Source of the DNA: Streptomyces sp. I6
Lineage (GTDB): Bacteria > Actinomycetota > Actinomycetes > Streptomycetales > Streptomycetaceae
Assembly: GCA_003725745.1 (NCBI GenBank)
Contig: RHDP01000001.1
Location: 6,799,501-6,863,500 of the forward strand
Length of the DNA stretch: 64,000 nucleotides
Direction of reading: 5' to 3'
The notes under the pieces were generated by a model. That model was given only the letters and a program-made list of their open reading frames with translations. It searched no databases and had not been told where the DNA came from. This document shows positions 1 to 8,985 of the stretch, one piece after another. Within the stretch, counting starts at the first letter, position 1, and every line of letters starts with the position of its first letter. The position numbers and the translations under genes were made by a program.

Positions 1-485
1 CTCTTCCTCGCGACCAGCACCACCGGAACGCTCCGCGGCTGCGCGGACTACTGCCGCGAGAACGGGCTGGCCACCAGGGTGACGGCGGTGGACGCCGTGG
101 GCAGTGTGATCTTCGGGCCCCCGAGCCGGGCAGCATCCGCCACCCGCGCAGGATCCCCGGACACGGAGCGGCGATCGTGCCGCCGCTCCTGCGACCGGAC
201 CTCGCGGACCGGGTCGTCAGGGTCACCGACTACGAATGCGTACGCGGCTGCCGCCGGCTGCTCGCCAGCGAATCCATCCTCGCCGGCGGTTCGTCGGGCG
301 CCGTCGTCAGCGCCCTGCAGCGGTCCTCGTCCTCGATCGAGCCGGGCGCCACCTGCGTCGTGGTGCTTCCCGACGGTGGCGACCGCTACCTCGACACCAT
401 CTACTCCGACTCCTGGGTGGACACCCACCTCCGGCCGTACCCCAACCGCTCGCCCCACCACGAACAGGACAGGAACGAGGTATGA
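1..485 (+). CDS. sbnA: SbnA-like PLP enzyme for L-2,3-diaminopropionate precursor (3' part, frameshifted)
   Basis: This is the C-terminal part of a cysteine-synthase-fold PLP enzyme; the N-terminus lies outside the window. SbnA enzymes join O-phospho-L-serine and L-glutamate to give N-(1-amino-1-carboxy-2-ethyl)glutamate. Visible signatures are the phosphate-binding turn TSTTGT near the window start, VDAVGSVIFG, and the later block ILAGGSSGAVV followed by VVVLPDGGDRYLDT. The reading frame slips at the C run around 118-122: the first third is in frame 1 and the remainder continues as RRIPGHGAAIVPPLLRPDL in frame 3. One extra C restores a continuous frame of 162 codons including the stop, so this is probably an undercall. 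The gene overlaps the next by four bases, and its partner function (SbnB) supports the assignment. An ordinary cysteine synthase is the alternative, less likely next to an SbnB homologue. Confidence 0.75.
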   Translation, partial: LPRDQHHRNAPRLRGLLPRERAGHQGDGGGRRGQCDLRAPEPGSIRHPRRIPGHGAAIVPPLLRPDLADRVVRVTDYECVRGCRRLLASESILAGGSSGAVVSALQRSSSSIEPGATCVVVLPDGGDRYLDTIYSDSWVDTHLRPYPNRSPHHEQDRNEV

Positions 486-1510
486 GGATCCTCAACCGAG
501 ACGACGTCGCAGCCGCTCTGACGGATCGTGAACCCGCCGTTCTCGACGCGGTGCGCGCCGCCTACCTCCTCCACGGCCAGGGCCGTTCGCGGGTGCCGTT
601 CTCCGGTTTCCTGCGCCCCCCGGAGCCCGACGGCTCCCGCATCATCTCCCTGCCCGCCTACCTGGGAGGTCCCGAACCCGTGATGGGCATGAAGTGGATC
701 TCCTCCTTCCCCGGGAACGTGGACGAGGGACTGCAGCGGGCGTCCTCCGTCCTGGTCCTCAACGACCTGCGCACCGGGTATCCGGTCGCGCTGCTCGAGG
801 GCAGCCGGATCTCCGCGTCGCGGACCGCCGCGAGCGCCGCCCTCGCCAGCGCGGCGCTCCACGGTGCGTGCGCGGTGCGCACCGCGGCGCTCATCGGGTG
901 CGGCACGATCAACCAGCGGGTCCTGGCGTTCCTCGCGCGGACCCATCCGGAACTGGAGGCGGTGCTGCTCCACGACGCGGTGCCGGACCGCGCCGAGGTC
1001 CTCGCCGCCGAGCTGCGCCGCCTGCACCCGGGGATCGCCTTCCGCACCGGCGACGCCGCCGCAGCGCTCAGCGCCCGTACGGTGAGCGTGGCGACCACCG
1101 ACTCGAGCTACTGGCTCGATCTCGCCTCCTATCCCCAACGGCCCGACGGCCAGGTGATCCTGCACCTGTCGCTGCGCGATCTCAGCACCGCGTCGGTGCT
1201 CGCCGCCCACAACGTGGTCGACGACACCGAGCACGCCGTCCGCGAGCACACCTCCCTCCACATGGCCGAACAGGAGGTCGGCAACCGGGACTTCGTGCAC
1301 GCCGAGATCGCCTCCGTGCTCGACGGCTCGGTACGGCCCGACACCGCCGGGACCACCGTCTTCTCCCCCTTCGGCCTGGGCATCCTCGACCTCGCGGTCG
1401 CGCGGGAGGTGCTCGGGTCCGCCATCCGGGCGGGGCTGGGCACCGAGGTCGGGGGTTTCGCCCCCGGCAGCCACCGGGTGACGGCGGCCATGACGGAGAA
1501 GTCGGCATGA
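482..1510 (+). CDS. sbnB: SbnB-like ornithine cyclodeaminase-family dehydrogenase (L-2,3-diaminopropionate synthesis)
   Basis: A 342-residue member of the ornithine cyclodeaminase/mu-crystallin family. SbnB enzymes oxidatively split the SbnA product into 2-oxoglutarate and L-2,3-diaminopropionate using NAD. The sequence starts MRILNRDDV and carries the family block MGMKWISSFPGN, then SRISASRTAA and a Rossmann turn in ALIGCGTINQRVLAF, in the usual order and with the usual length. The ATG at 482 overlaps the upstream sbnA stop (TATGAG), and its own stop overlaps the next ATG (ATGA at 1507-1510), so the genes are translationally coupled. The pair implies that a diaminopropionate unit is supplied to the adjacent ketosynthase system. 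A plain ornithine cyclodeaminase is possible from fold alone, but the sbnA neighbour argues against it. Confidence 0.85.
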   Translation: MRILNRDDVAAALTDREPAVLDAVRAAYLLHGQGRSRVPFSGFLRPPEPDGSRIISLPAYLGGPEPVMGMKWISSFPGNVDEGLQRASSVLVLNDLRTGYPVALLEGSRISASRTAASAALASAALHGACAVRTAALIGCGTINQRVLAFLARTHPELEAVLLHDAVPDRAEVLAAELRRLHPGIAFRTGDAAAALSARTVSVATTDSSYWLDLASYPQRPDGQVILHLSLRDLSTASVLAAHNVVDDTEHAVREHTSLHMAEQEVGNRDFVHAEIASVLDGSVRPDTAGTTVFSPFGLGILDLAVAREVLGSAIRAGLGTEVGGFAPGSHRVTAAMTEKSA

Positions 1511-2268
1511 GCGGCCCCGAAAGCCTCTTCCCCGAGGGCACGAGGGCCCTGGTCACCGGCGCGTCCCGGGGCATCGGCGCGGCGATCGCCGTCACCCTGG
1601 CCGAGCACGGGTGCGACGTCGCCGTCAACTACCGCTCCAACGCGTCCAAGGCCGAGGACGTCGCCCGGCGGATCCGCGGCCTCGGCAGGAAGAGTCTGCT
1701 GCTCCAGGCGGACGTCTCCGACGAGGCGCAGGTCACCGCGATGTACAGGCAGCTGAGGTCCGCGTGGGGTTCGCTCGACGTGGCGGTGCTCAACTCCGGG
1801 GTGACCGCCGACGGGCATCTGGCCGCCATGAGCGGCGCCAAGTGGCGGCAGGTGATCGACACCAACCTCACCGGCACCTTCCTCACCGCGCGTGAGGCCA
1901 CCAAGCTCATGTACGTCACCGGCGGTGCGATCGTCCTCATCGCGTCCACCAGCGGCGTCGCTGGCCGGGCGGGCCAGGCCAACTACGCCGCGAGCAAGGC
2001 CGGGGTGATCTCCATGGCCAGGACGCTGGCGTACGAGGTCGCCGCACGCGGCATCCGGGTCAACGTGGTGGCCCCCGGATTCATCGACACCGACATGGTG
2101 AGGAAGCTGCCGGCCGCGCGACGGGCCCACGCCCAGCAGTCCATACCGATGGGACGCATGGGGACGCCGCGGGAAGTGGCGCACGCCGCCGCCTTCCTGG
2201 CCGGCCCCGGCGCCTCGTACATCACCGGCAAGGTGCTCACCGTCGACGGCGGAATGATCCCCGTCTAG
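1507..2268 (+). CDS. FabG-like 3-oxoacyl-ACP reductase (SDR family)
   Basis: A 253-residue classical short-chain dehydrogenase that would reduce 3-oxoacyl-ACP intermediates with NADPH. The N-terminal nucleotide-binding motif is TGASRGIG (residues 17-24). The structural Asn lies in DTNLTG near residue 120. The catalytic Ser lies near 147-149, and the Tyr/Lys pair is at 160 and 164 in NYAASKAG. The C-terminus ends with YITGKVLTVDGG, typical of FabG. It is coupled to sbnB by an ATGA overlap and followed by an ACP and a FabZ-like dehydratase. Its natural partner is therefore the ketosynthase pair encoded at 6590-8899, making it the ketoreductase of a reducing type II PKS rather than a housekeeping FabG. 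Confidence 0.9.
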   Translation: MSGPESLFPEGTRALVTGASRGIGAAIAVTLAEHGCDVAVNYRSNASKAEDVARRIRGLGRKSLLLQADVSDEAQVTAMYRQLRSAWGSLDVAVLNSGVTADGHLAAMSGAKWRQVIDTNLTGTFLTAREATKLMYVTGGAIVLIASTSGVAGRAGQANYAASKAGVISMARTLAYEVAARGIRVNVVAPGFIDTDMVRKLPAARRAHAQQSIPMGRMGTPREVAHAAAFLAGPGASYITGKVLTVDGGMIPV

Positions 2269-2321
2269 CCGTGCCGTCCGGCACATCGACGACCCCCCAC
2301 CCCCCGACGAGAGGAAACCCC

Positions 2322-2618
2322 GTGTCCGTCGCCGCCTTCGAGCAGATCCGCGCCCAGGCCCAGACCCGCCTGGAGAAGAACATGCATGTCAAGTCGATGA
2401 TCATCGACCGCCTCGGTCTGGACGTGGAACCGGCCGTCGTCTCCGACAACCAGCCGCTGTTCGGCCGGGGCCTGGAGATGGACTCCCTGGACACCCTGGA
2501 GATCGTCGTCATGATCAACAGCGAGTACGCCGTGCTGATCAGCGACGACGACTTCGAGGCCTTCGGCTCCATCAACGCCCTGGTCGACTTCGTCGCCGCC
2601 CGCGAGGCCCGGCCATGA
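2322..2618 (+). CDS. Acyl carrier protein
   Basis: A 98-residue acyl carrier protein. The GTG at 2322 is chosen because a GAGAGG ribosome-binding sequence lies about eight bases upstream and translation then begins at VSVAAFEQ. The phosphopantetheine attachment Ser is residue 55 in LEMDSLDTLEIV, the helix II signature of ACPs (D-S-L/LD). The long stretch before helix I is unusual: the usual acidic N-terminus is replaced by a basic helix ending in EKNMHVKSMI. It presumably tethers the growing chain for the ketosynthase, ketoreductase and dehydratase of this cluster, and would be activated by the phosphopantetheinyl transferase at 8986-9678. It overlaps the following dehydratase by four bases. 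Confidence 0.9.
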   Translation: MSVAAFEQIRAQAQTRLEKNMHVKSMIIDRLGLDVEPAVVSDNQPLFGRGLEMDSLDTLEIVVMINSEYAVLISDDDFEAFGSINALVDFVAAREARP

Positions 2619-3163
2619 CGGCCGCCACCACCACACCACCCGGCGGATCCGGCCGCCGGGACGCGGGGAGCGCCGGGAAGCGCAGCTACTCCTGCGACGA
2701 CATCAAGCGGATGCTGCCGCACCGCTGGCCGATGCTGATGATCGACCGCGCCTACGACGTGGTACCCGGCGTGTCCGGCCGGGGGGTGAAGAGCGTCTCG
2801 GTGAACGAGCCCTACTTCGCCGGGCACTACCCCGACCACTCGGTCATGCCCGGAGTCATGATCGTCGAGTCGATGGCGCAACTGGTGGCGGTCGTCTACG
2901 TCGCCGAGATCATCGAGGCGGCGGGACCGGACGCGGACGCCGCCGACGCCTCGCAGAGCGTGGGCTACCTGGGCTCCATCAGCCATATGCGGTTCTCCCG
3001 GCTCGTCGTGCCGGGTGACCAGCTGACGCTGGAGGCCACGCTCGGCGAGCGCCTGGGCGCGCTGCGCCGGGTGTCCGTGCGTGCGAGCGTCGGCCGGGAG
3101 CGGGTCGCCTCCGGCTCCCTGGTGGTCACGTCGGAACGCAGAGCCGCCCAGGGCGTGCGGTGA
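2615..3163 (+). CDS. FabZ-like 3-hydroxyacyl-ACP dehydratase
   Basis: A 182-residue single hot-dog-fold dehydratase. FabZ enzymes remove water from 3-hydroxyacyl-ACP to give trans-2-enoyl-ACP. The family core is clear: IKRMLPHRWPMLMIDRA near residues 30-46, then the catalytic His at about 71 in FAGHYPDHSVMPG and the catalytic Glu near 85 in IVESMAQ. A disordered 20-residue N-terminal extension precedes the core. The ATG lies inside the ACP stop region (overlap 2615-2618). With the adjacent KR and KS pair but no enoyl reductase in view, the predicted chain would retain double bonds, as in polyene-forming type II systems. An enoyl reductase could be supplied from elsewhere. Confidence 0.88.
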   Translation: MTAATTTPPGGSGRRDAGSAGKRSYSCDDIKRMLPHRWPMLMIDRAYDVVPGVSGRGVKSVSVNEPYFAGHYPDHSVMPGVMIVESMAQLVAVVYVAEIIEAAGPDADAADASQSVGYLGSISHMRFSRLVVPGDQLTLEATLGERLGALRRVSVRASVGRERVASGSLVVTSERRAAQGVR

Positions 3164-3447
3164 AAGCCCCTCCCGGCCCGCGGCGCCCGGCACGCACTCT
3201 CCCGTCGCCCTCCGGGCACGGGAGGCGCCCCCGCGCTGCGCTGCCGGGGTCATGCACGTACGTCCGGTACGGGGATGATCCTCCGCCTTGCGATCGCACG
3301 CACCAGACGCCGCAGGCCCCGCCCTGCGGGCGGACGGAGCTGCTCTCGCGACACGCCCCGGTGCGGCGCCGGGCAGGGGGGCCAGGCAGCCACGCGGCAC
3401 CCCGCCCCGGCCCGTCATCCATCCGACCGAAGAGAGGAAGATGTGGA

Positions 3448-5507
3448 ATGTCCGTCACGATCCGCCACTACCAGGTGGGCGACGCGCAGGGCATCGCGGA
3501 GCTCTTCAACCGCCACCACGACAACCCCAACCCCGTGGCGGGCGGGATCACCCCCGGCGAGGTCGTGCGCGAACTCGCCGACCGGGACACGGCGGCGTTC
3601 CTCGTCGCGGTGGACGACGGGCGAGTGGTGGGCACGTTCGGGCTGTTCAACAGCACCGGCCGGCGATCCGCCCGAGCCGGCGAGCTGATCGCCGACATGT
3701 TCTTCGTCGCGCCGGCCTACCGCAACGGAGTGCTCACCGGCCGGCTCTTCACGGAGGCGGTCGAGTGGATGATGCGGTCCGGCTGCCTCGTCCTGCGGCT
3801 CACCGTCAACCCCGCCAACACCGTGGCGTTCCGGCTCTACCGGCGCGTGGGCTGCGTCTCCGTGGGCCGGACCACGCCCGGTGAGGACGGCAACGTCGAA
3901 CTGCACAACTACATACCGCTCGTTCTGCGCAGCGTGGCCGCGGACCTCGGCGACGAGGCGAGGTCGGCCCTGCGCGAGGTCACCAGCTTCGCGACGCTCG
4001 TCGCCGCCCGGGACGACGACCTGCGCTCGGACGTCCGCCTGGCCGACGGCGCCCGTACCGTGCACTACCGCCTCCTCCTGGGTGACTTCCGGCTGACCGC
4101 GAGCGTGGACGTCGACCGCGGCGCGGTCCGGGAGGCCGCGGTCGGCCATCCCGACGGCACGACCCGCCCCCTGCGGCTGACCGAGCCGCCGTACCGCGTC
4201 CGCGCCCCGCGGCGGGCGGCACCGCACCGGTTCGCCGCCGGCGGAGCGGTGTGCGACGTGGACGGCGACGACGCGACGGTGCGCGTATGGCACGAGGGCC
4301 ACCACGGGCCGGTGTTCACCTCCACCTGGCCCGGCTGCCAGGCCAACGGTCCCTCCGGCTGGCGCGAGGGCGAGCCGCGCGACCTGGACATCGTCCGCGT
4401 CGCCGGCGGGGTCCGCATCACGGAGAGGTGCGGCGAGGACGAGGTCGTGGGCACGATCACCCTCGACGGGGGAGTCCTCCGGCAGGACTTCGCCTTCACC
4501 ACCCCGCCGGGCCGGATCTTCCAGACGGTGGGTCTGCGCCAGGGCGTCTTCGTCCACGCCGACGGGCGGCGCCACCCGCTGGGCCTGGGCATCGGCGTAC
4601 GCGACGCCTCCGAGGTGGTGGCCGCCTCGGAGTCCGTCCCCGCCGGCGGCGAACTGGCCTGGCTCGGCTCCTCCACCGAGATCCGGATGCCGGTGAGCGA
4701 ACCGGTGCGGCTGGTGCACAGCGCCCTGGTCGAGCGCGGCCTCGAGCGCGGTGCGGACGGGGTGGCCCGCCTGCGCACCGTGCTCCGGCCGGCCACCGCG
4801 CCCGCCGCGCCCACCGCGGCCACCGCGGCGACGCGCGCCGCCCTCCGCACGCCACCCCGGGCCGGGGGGCCGCGCAGGCTGGAGCTCGACGCCGCGGCCG
4901 CCGGGGTCACCCGGTGGACGGAGGGCGCGACCAAGGTCCTGCGCAGTCCCCATCCCCGCGCCCGGTCGTTCGGCTGCAACCCGCTCTGGTCCGCCGGGAT
5001 GTGGGTGACCAGGGAGAAGCAGCGGTACCACCGGTCCGCCGGACTGGGCTGGGGCGTGCGGTCCGCGGCCGAGTGGGAGGAGAAGCATCCGCTCGCCCTC
5101 TACTGCCCGCACGCGAGGACCGGCTGGGAGATCACCGCCCCCGGCGACACCACCGAGCCCCTCCGGGTGGACGTGCGGACTCCCCGGGTCGAGGACGAGG
5201 ACGAGGAGGGGGCGGAGGCCGTCCTGTGGATCACCCCAACACCCCGCGGAAGACCGCCGTCGTGCTCGAGTCGGCCGGAACACGGTGGGCGCTGGCCTCC
5301 ACGGGATTCCGGCAGGTGTGGGCCACCACCGCCGTGGTCCGCCTGTCCGACGGCAGCTGGCTGGACTGCCGGCCCTCACCCGGATCCGGCGGCGAGCGGG
5401 AGATCGCCCTCCGCTCCACTCCGTCCGGCCTCCTCATCGGCTGCGTGTCCCCGGCGGGCCGGAGGAACACCTGGCGCCTGTCCGTACACGACGAACCCAC
5501 CGTCTGA
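3448..5507 (+). CDS. GNAT-family N-acetyltransferase with large C-terminal domain of unknown function (one frameshift)
   Basis: After one frame correction this is a 686-residue protein. Residues 1 to about 160 form a GNAT acetyltransferase: IADMFFVAPAYRNGVLTG is the acetyl-CoA loop region, and LRLTVNPANTVAFRLYRRVG is the conserved C-terminal part of that fold. The remaining roughly 520 residues are rich in beta-prone, Arg/Glu-rich sequence and I recognise no domain; a region near 480-520 is Ala/Thr/Pro-rich and looks like a linker. The start at 3448 follows AGAGAGGAAG. The frame slips at the CCCC run at 5233-5236; one added C restores the frame to the stop at 5507 (687 codons including the stop). 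It lies 285 bp after the dehydratase and just before the GcvT-like gene, so a tailoring role in this cluster is inferred, not shown. Confidence 0.65.
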
Positions 5508-5546
5508 CCCGCTCCCACCCACCGCTACGAAGGGAAACCGCCCAAC

Positions 5547-6590
5547 ATGACCACGACCACCGACGCAGCCCTCCGCACCCTGGCCGACGACTACGCCACC
5601 GTGCGCACGTCCGTCGGCGCCTACCGGATCGACGCGCCGCTGGTGCGGCTCCGCGGAGACGACAGGCTGTCCTTCCTGGACGGCCTCCTGGCCAAGTCCG
5701 CGGACTTCGTGGAGCCGGACACCGTCCGGGAGGCACTGGCCCTCCGCGACGACGGGACCCCGTTCGCGATCCTGCTGCACTGCGAGGTGGGCGAGGAGTC
5801 CTGGCTGCTTCCCCGCACGCGGATCACGGCCGGGGAACTCCGCGCCCATCTGGACGGGCTGGAAGTGCCGCCGGGCGTCACCGTCGAGACGGAGCCCGAG
5901 GGCTGGGGCGTCACCGCGTTCGAGGGCCCGGCCGCCTGGGCCGTGGCCGCCGCCTTCGTCGACTTCGACATCTCCGGGCTGCCCCTGCACGCCGTCACGG
6001 AGGCGGCCGTGCCGGGTGCGCCGGCGGCGGTCGCCCACCTGGCGCGCGTGGGCACCACCGGCGAGTACGGCTACCTGCTCATCTCCGACACCCCCGAGGC
6101 GACACACCGGGCGGTCCTGGCCGCCGTGCGGGAGCAGGGCGGCCATCCGGTCGGCCGCGAGGGGCTGGACCGCGTCCGGGCGGAGGCCGGAATGGCCCTC
6201 TGCGCCACGGGATTCCTCGGCCTCACGGTGGACCGGGCGGATCTCTCCTGGATGGTCGACTGGGACCGGCTGGGCGAGTTCCGCGGGTCCGGCGGCCTCG
6301 CACGGCCTGCCGCGGACGGCCCCCGGCTGACCGCCCTCACCGCCTCGCCCGGCAGCCGGTTCGCCGCCGGTGCCGAGGTGACGGCGGCCGGCCAGGCCGT
6401 CGGCACGGTCCTGTGGCAGGCCCCCTCCGCCAACGGGGACGAAGAACTCGTGCTCGCGCTGCTGGACGCCCCCTTCTGGGTTCCCGGCCTCGACCTGGCC
6501 GCCGAAGACGAGCAGGCCTCCCGCCGCCCGCTGTCCACCGTGACCCTCCCGCGGGTCGTCGCCCGCTCGCTGACCACGAGGATCTCCTGA
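5547..6590 (+). CDS. GcvT/YgfZ-like folate-binding fold protein
   Basis: A 347-residue member of the aminomethyltransferase (GcvT/YgfZ) fold. GcvT transfers one-carbon units to tetrahydrofolate, while YgfZ is a folate-dependent assembly protein. Visible family features are DRLSFLDGLLAKS near residues 33-45, the GTTGEYGYLL block near 170-180, then GREGLDRVRAEAGMALC, which corresponds to the conserved GxxxRDxLRxExG segment of GcvT. The RD is altered to GLDR, so ordinary GcvT activity is uncertain. It has an AAGGGAAACC ribosome-binding region, and its stop overlaps the ketosynthase start by one base (TGATG). Being locked between PKS genes, it may act on the product or on a folate-linked one-carbon step; that is inference. 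Confidence 0.7.
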   Translation: MTTTTDAALRTLADDYATVRTSVGAYRIDAPLVRLRGDDRLSFLDGLLAKSADFVEPDTVREALALRDDGTPFAILLHCEVGEESWLLPRTRITAGELRAHLDGLEVPPGVTVETEPEGWGVTAFEGPAAWAVAAAFVDFDISGLPLHAVTEAAVPGAPAAVAHLARVGTTGEYGYLLISDTPEATHRAVLAAVREQGGHPVGREGLDRVRAEAGMALCATGFLGLTVDRADLSWMVDWDRLGEFRGSGGLARPAADGPRLTALTASPGSRFAAGAEVTAAGQAVGTVLWQAPSANGDEELVLALLDAPFWVPGLDLAAEDEQASRRPLSTVTLPRVVARSLTTRIS

Positions 6591-8899
6591 TGCCCGCCCC
6601 CACCATCGCCCTCACCGGCCTCGGGCTGATCACCGGGGCCGGGGAGGACGTCGACACCTGCTGGACCTCCATCGTGGCAGGCGCCCCCGGCATCCGCACC
6701 AACACCCTCTTCGACACCTCGGAGCTGCTGACCGACTGGGCGGGCATGGTCACCGCGGAGCAGGCGAGCGGCCTGGACCGCTGCTACAGCCTGGCCGCCA
6801 CCGCCATCCGCGAGGCCGTGCGGGACAGCGGGCTCGACCTGTCCTCGGTCGACCGGGAGCGAGTGGCGGTCGTGGTCGGCTCCAGCCTCGGTGCGATGCC
6901 CACCCTGGAGGACGTCCACGCCGGCCTCGTCCTCGCCGGCGAACTGGACGCACGGCGGGCGGTGACCGCCCAACTGCCCTGCGTGGGCGACTACATCGCC
7001 TCCGAGTTCGACCTGCGGGGCCCCCGCGTGGTGCTCTCCAACGCCTGCGCGGCCGGCGCCGTGGCACTCGGCTACGCGGCCGAACTCCTGTGGCGGGAGG
7101 ACGTCGACTACGTGCTGTGCGGCGGAGTGGACCCCCTGGCCTCGCTCTCGGCCTACGGGTTCAGCTCCCTCGGCGCCCTCGATCCGGAGCCCTGTTCGCC
7201 CATGTCGGCCTCGACGGGCCTGACCCTCGGAGAGGGAGCGGCGTTCATGGTCCTGGAGCCGGCGGACCGGGCCGAGCGCCGCGGGGCACGCGTCCTGGCC
7301 GAACTCGGGGGCTACGGCCTGTCCTGCGACGGGTACCACCAGACCGCCCCGGACCCGAGCGGCAAAGGCGCCTGCGCCGCGATGGCGCAGGCCCTGGAGA
7401 CGGCCGGACTCGGCCCGGACGACGTCGACTACCTCAACCTGCACGGCACCGGGACACCGGCCAACGACTCCTCGGAACCCAAAGCGGTCAGGAAGCTGTT
7501 CGGCTCCACTCCTCCGCCCGTCAGCTCCACGAAGTCGATACTCGGCCACACGCTCGGTGCGGCGGGCGCGGTGGAATCGGTCGTCAGCGCCCTGGCGATC
7601 GACCGCGGCGTCCTGCCGCCGACCGTCAACACGCGCGGACTGGAGCCCCCCAGCGGGCTCGACATCGTTCCGGGCACCGGACGCGAGGGCAGGCCCGCCG
7701 TGGTGCTGTCGAACTCCTTCGCGTTCGGCGGCAACAACGCCTCCGTGGTCCTCAACCGCCCCGGGCGGACCGGGCCGGGCACCCGGCGCACCGAGCCGCT
7801 CCACCAGGTCGTGGTGACCGGCGCGGCCGGGCTCGCGGGCGAGGCCGCCGACACCGCCGGCCTCGTCGCCGCCCTGAGCGGCCGACGCCCCTGCTACACC
7901 GGGACCGAACACGTCGAGGGCGTCGGCGAGGTGCCGTTCGGCCGCGTCGACGCCGGCTCGGTGTCCCGCGCGATCAACCCCGCGCGCGCCCGCCGGATGG
8001 ACCCGCTGAGCCTGCTCGCCGCCGCCGCGGTCGCCGACCTCTACGGCCGGCACGGGAAGCCCTCGCGCGCCGAGGCCGAGGCGACCGGCATCGTGTTCGC
8101 CACCGGCTACGGCCCGTACACCTCGGTCCTCCGGTTCCACGAGGGGGTGCTGCGGCACGGCATCGCGGGCGCCAACCCCGCGCTGTTCGCCAACACCGTC
8201 GTGAACGCGGCGGCCGGGCACGTGGCGATGCTGCACCGCTACCGCGGCTACACCGCCACCATCGCCAACGGCGGCACCAGTTCCCTCCTCGCCCTGCAAC
8301 TGGCGGCCCGGGTCATCGCCCGCGGGGCGGCGGACCGGATCATGGTGGTGGTCGCCGACGAGTTCCCCGGCAAGGCCCTCGCCACACAGGCCGCCCTCCC
8401 CGGCTACGCACGCACCGCGCACGTGGTCCCGGGAGGCCGCACCGGCACCGTACTCACCGAGGGCGCCGCCGCGATCCTGCTCGAGAGCGAGGAGGCGGCC
8501 GCCTCCCGCGGCGCGGACACCCTCGCCACGGTACGGGGGTTCGGGGCCTCCGGCGAACCGGCGGGCCTCGGCGGGATCGGCCGCGACGGCGAGGCCTGGG
8601 CACGCGCGCTGCGCACCGCGATGGCCGAGGCGGGCGCGGCCCCGGACGAGATCGGCACCGTCGTCTCGGCGGCCTCCGGCTACAGCCTCGTCGACGTCGC
8701 CCAGGCCCGGGCACTGAAGCTGGCCGGCCTCGCCGGCCGGCCCGTGGCGGCCCCCAAGGCGCTGCTGGGAGAGACCTACGGCAGCGCCGCCGCGCTGGGT
8801 CTGGTGGCGGCGCTGTGCGGTGCGGCGCCGCCCGGCCGAATCCTGCTGTCCGGCTTCGCCTACGGCGGCAGCTACGCGGCGGCCGTCCTCGACACGTAG
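6590..8899 (+). CDS. Ketosynthase fused to chain-length-factor-like ketosynthase (type II PKS KS-CLF fusion)
   Basis: One 769-residue polypeptide carries two thiolase-fold halves. The first half (about 1-400) is an active-type ketosynthase: the nucleophile is Cys153 in LSNACAAGA, with His285 in LHGTGTPAND and His320 in LGHTLGAAG, ending with the SNSFAFGGNN block. The second half (about 405-769) has the same fold but lost the triad. The Cys position reads ANGGTSS (Gly near 562), the first His motif reads AASGYS, and the second is LGETYGSAA (His to Glu). This mirrors KSalpha and chain-length factor, normally separate proteins, here joined in one frame. It should perform decarboxylative chain extension on the ACP at 2322-2618, with the degraded half setting chain length. 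The fusion is continuous with no frame problem. Confidence 0.85.
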   Translation: MPAPTIALTGLGLITGAGEDVDTCWTSIVAGAPGIRTNTLFDTSELLTDWAGMVTAEQASGLDRCYSLAATAIREAVRDSGLDLSSVDRERVAVVVGSSLGAMPTLEDVHAGLVLAGELDARRAVTAQLPCVGDYIASEFDLRGPRVVLSNACAAGAVALGYAAELLWREDVDYVLCGGVDPLASLSAYGFSSLGALDPEPCSPMSASTGLTLGEGAAFMVLEPADRAERRGARVLAELGGYGLSCDGYHQTAPDPSGKGACAAMAQALETAGLGPDDVDYLNLHGTGTPANDSSEPKAVRKLFGSTPPPVSSTKSILGHTLGAAGAVESVVSALAIDRGVLPPTVNTRGLEPPSGLDIVPGTGREGRPAVVLSNSFAFGGNNASVVLNRPGRTGPGTRRTEPLHQVVVTGAAGLAGEAADTAGLVAALSGRRPCYTGTEHVEGVGEVPFGRVDAGSVSRAINPARARRMDPLSLLAAAAVADLYGRHGKPSRAEAEATGIVFATGYGPYTSVLRFHEGVLRHGIAGANPALFANTVVNAAAGHVAMLHRYRGYTATIANGGTSSLLALQLAARVIARGAADRIMVVVADEFPGKALATQAALPGYARTAHVVPGGRTGTVLTEGAAAILLESEEAAASRGADTLATVRGFGASGEPAGLGGIGRDGEAWARALRTAMAEAGAAPDEIGTVVSAASGYSLVDVAQARALKLAGLAGRPVAAPKALLGETYGSAAALGLVAALCGAAPPGRILLSGFAYGGSYAAAVLDT

Positions 8900-8985
8900 T
8901 CCTGACCGGCGCCCCCGGCAGGCCCCCGCCGAGGGCCGCCGCGACCGGGCAGGGCGGAACGCGACCCACCGTGGAGGTACAACCC

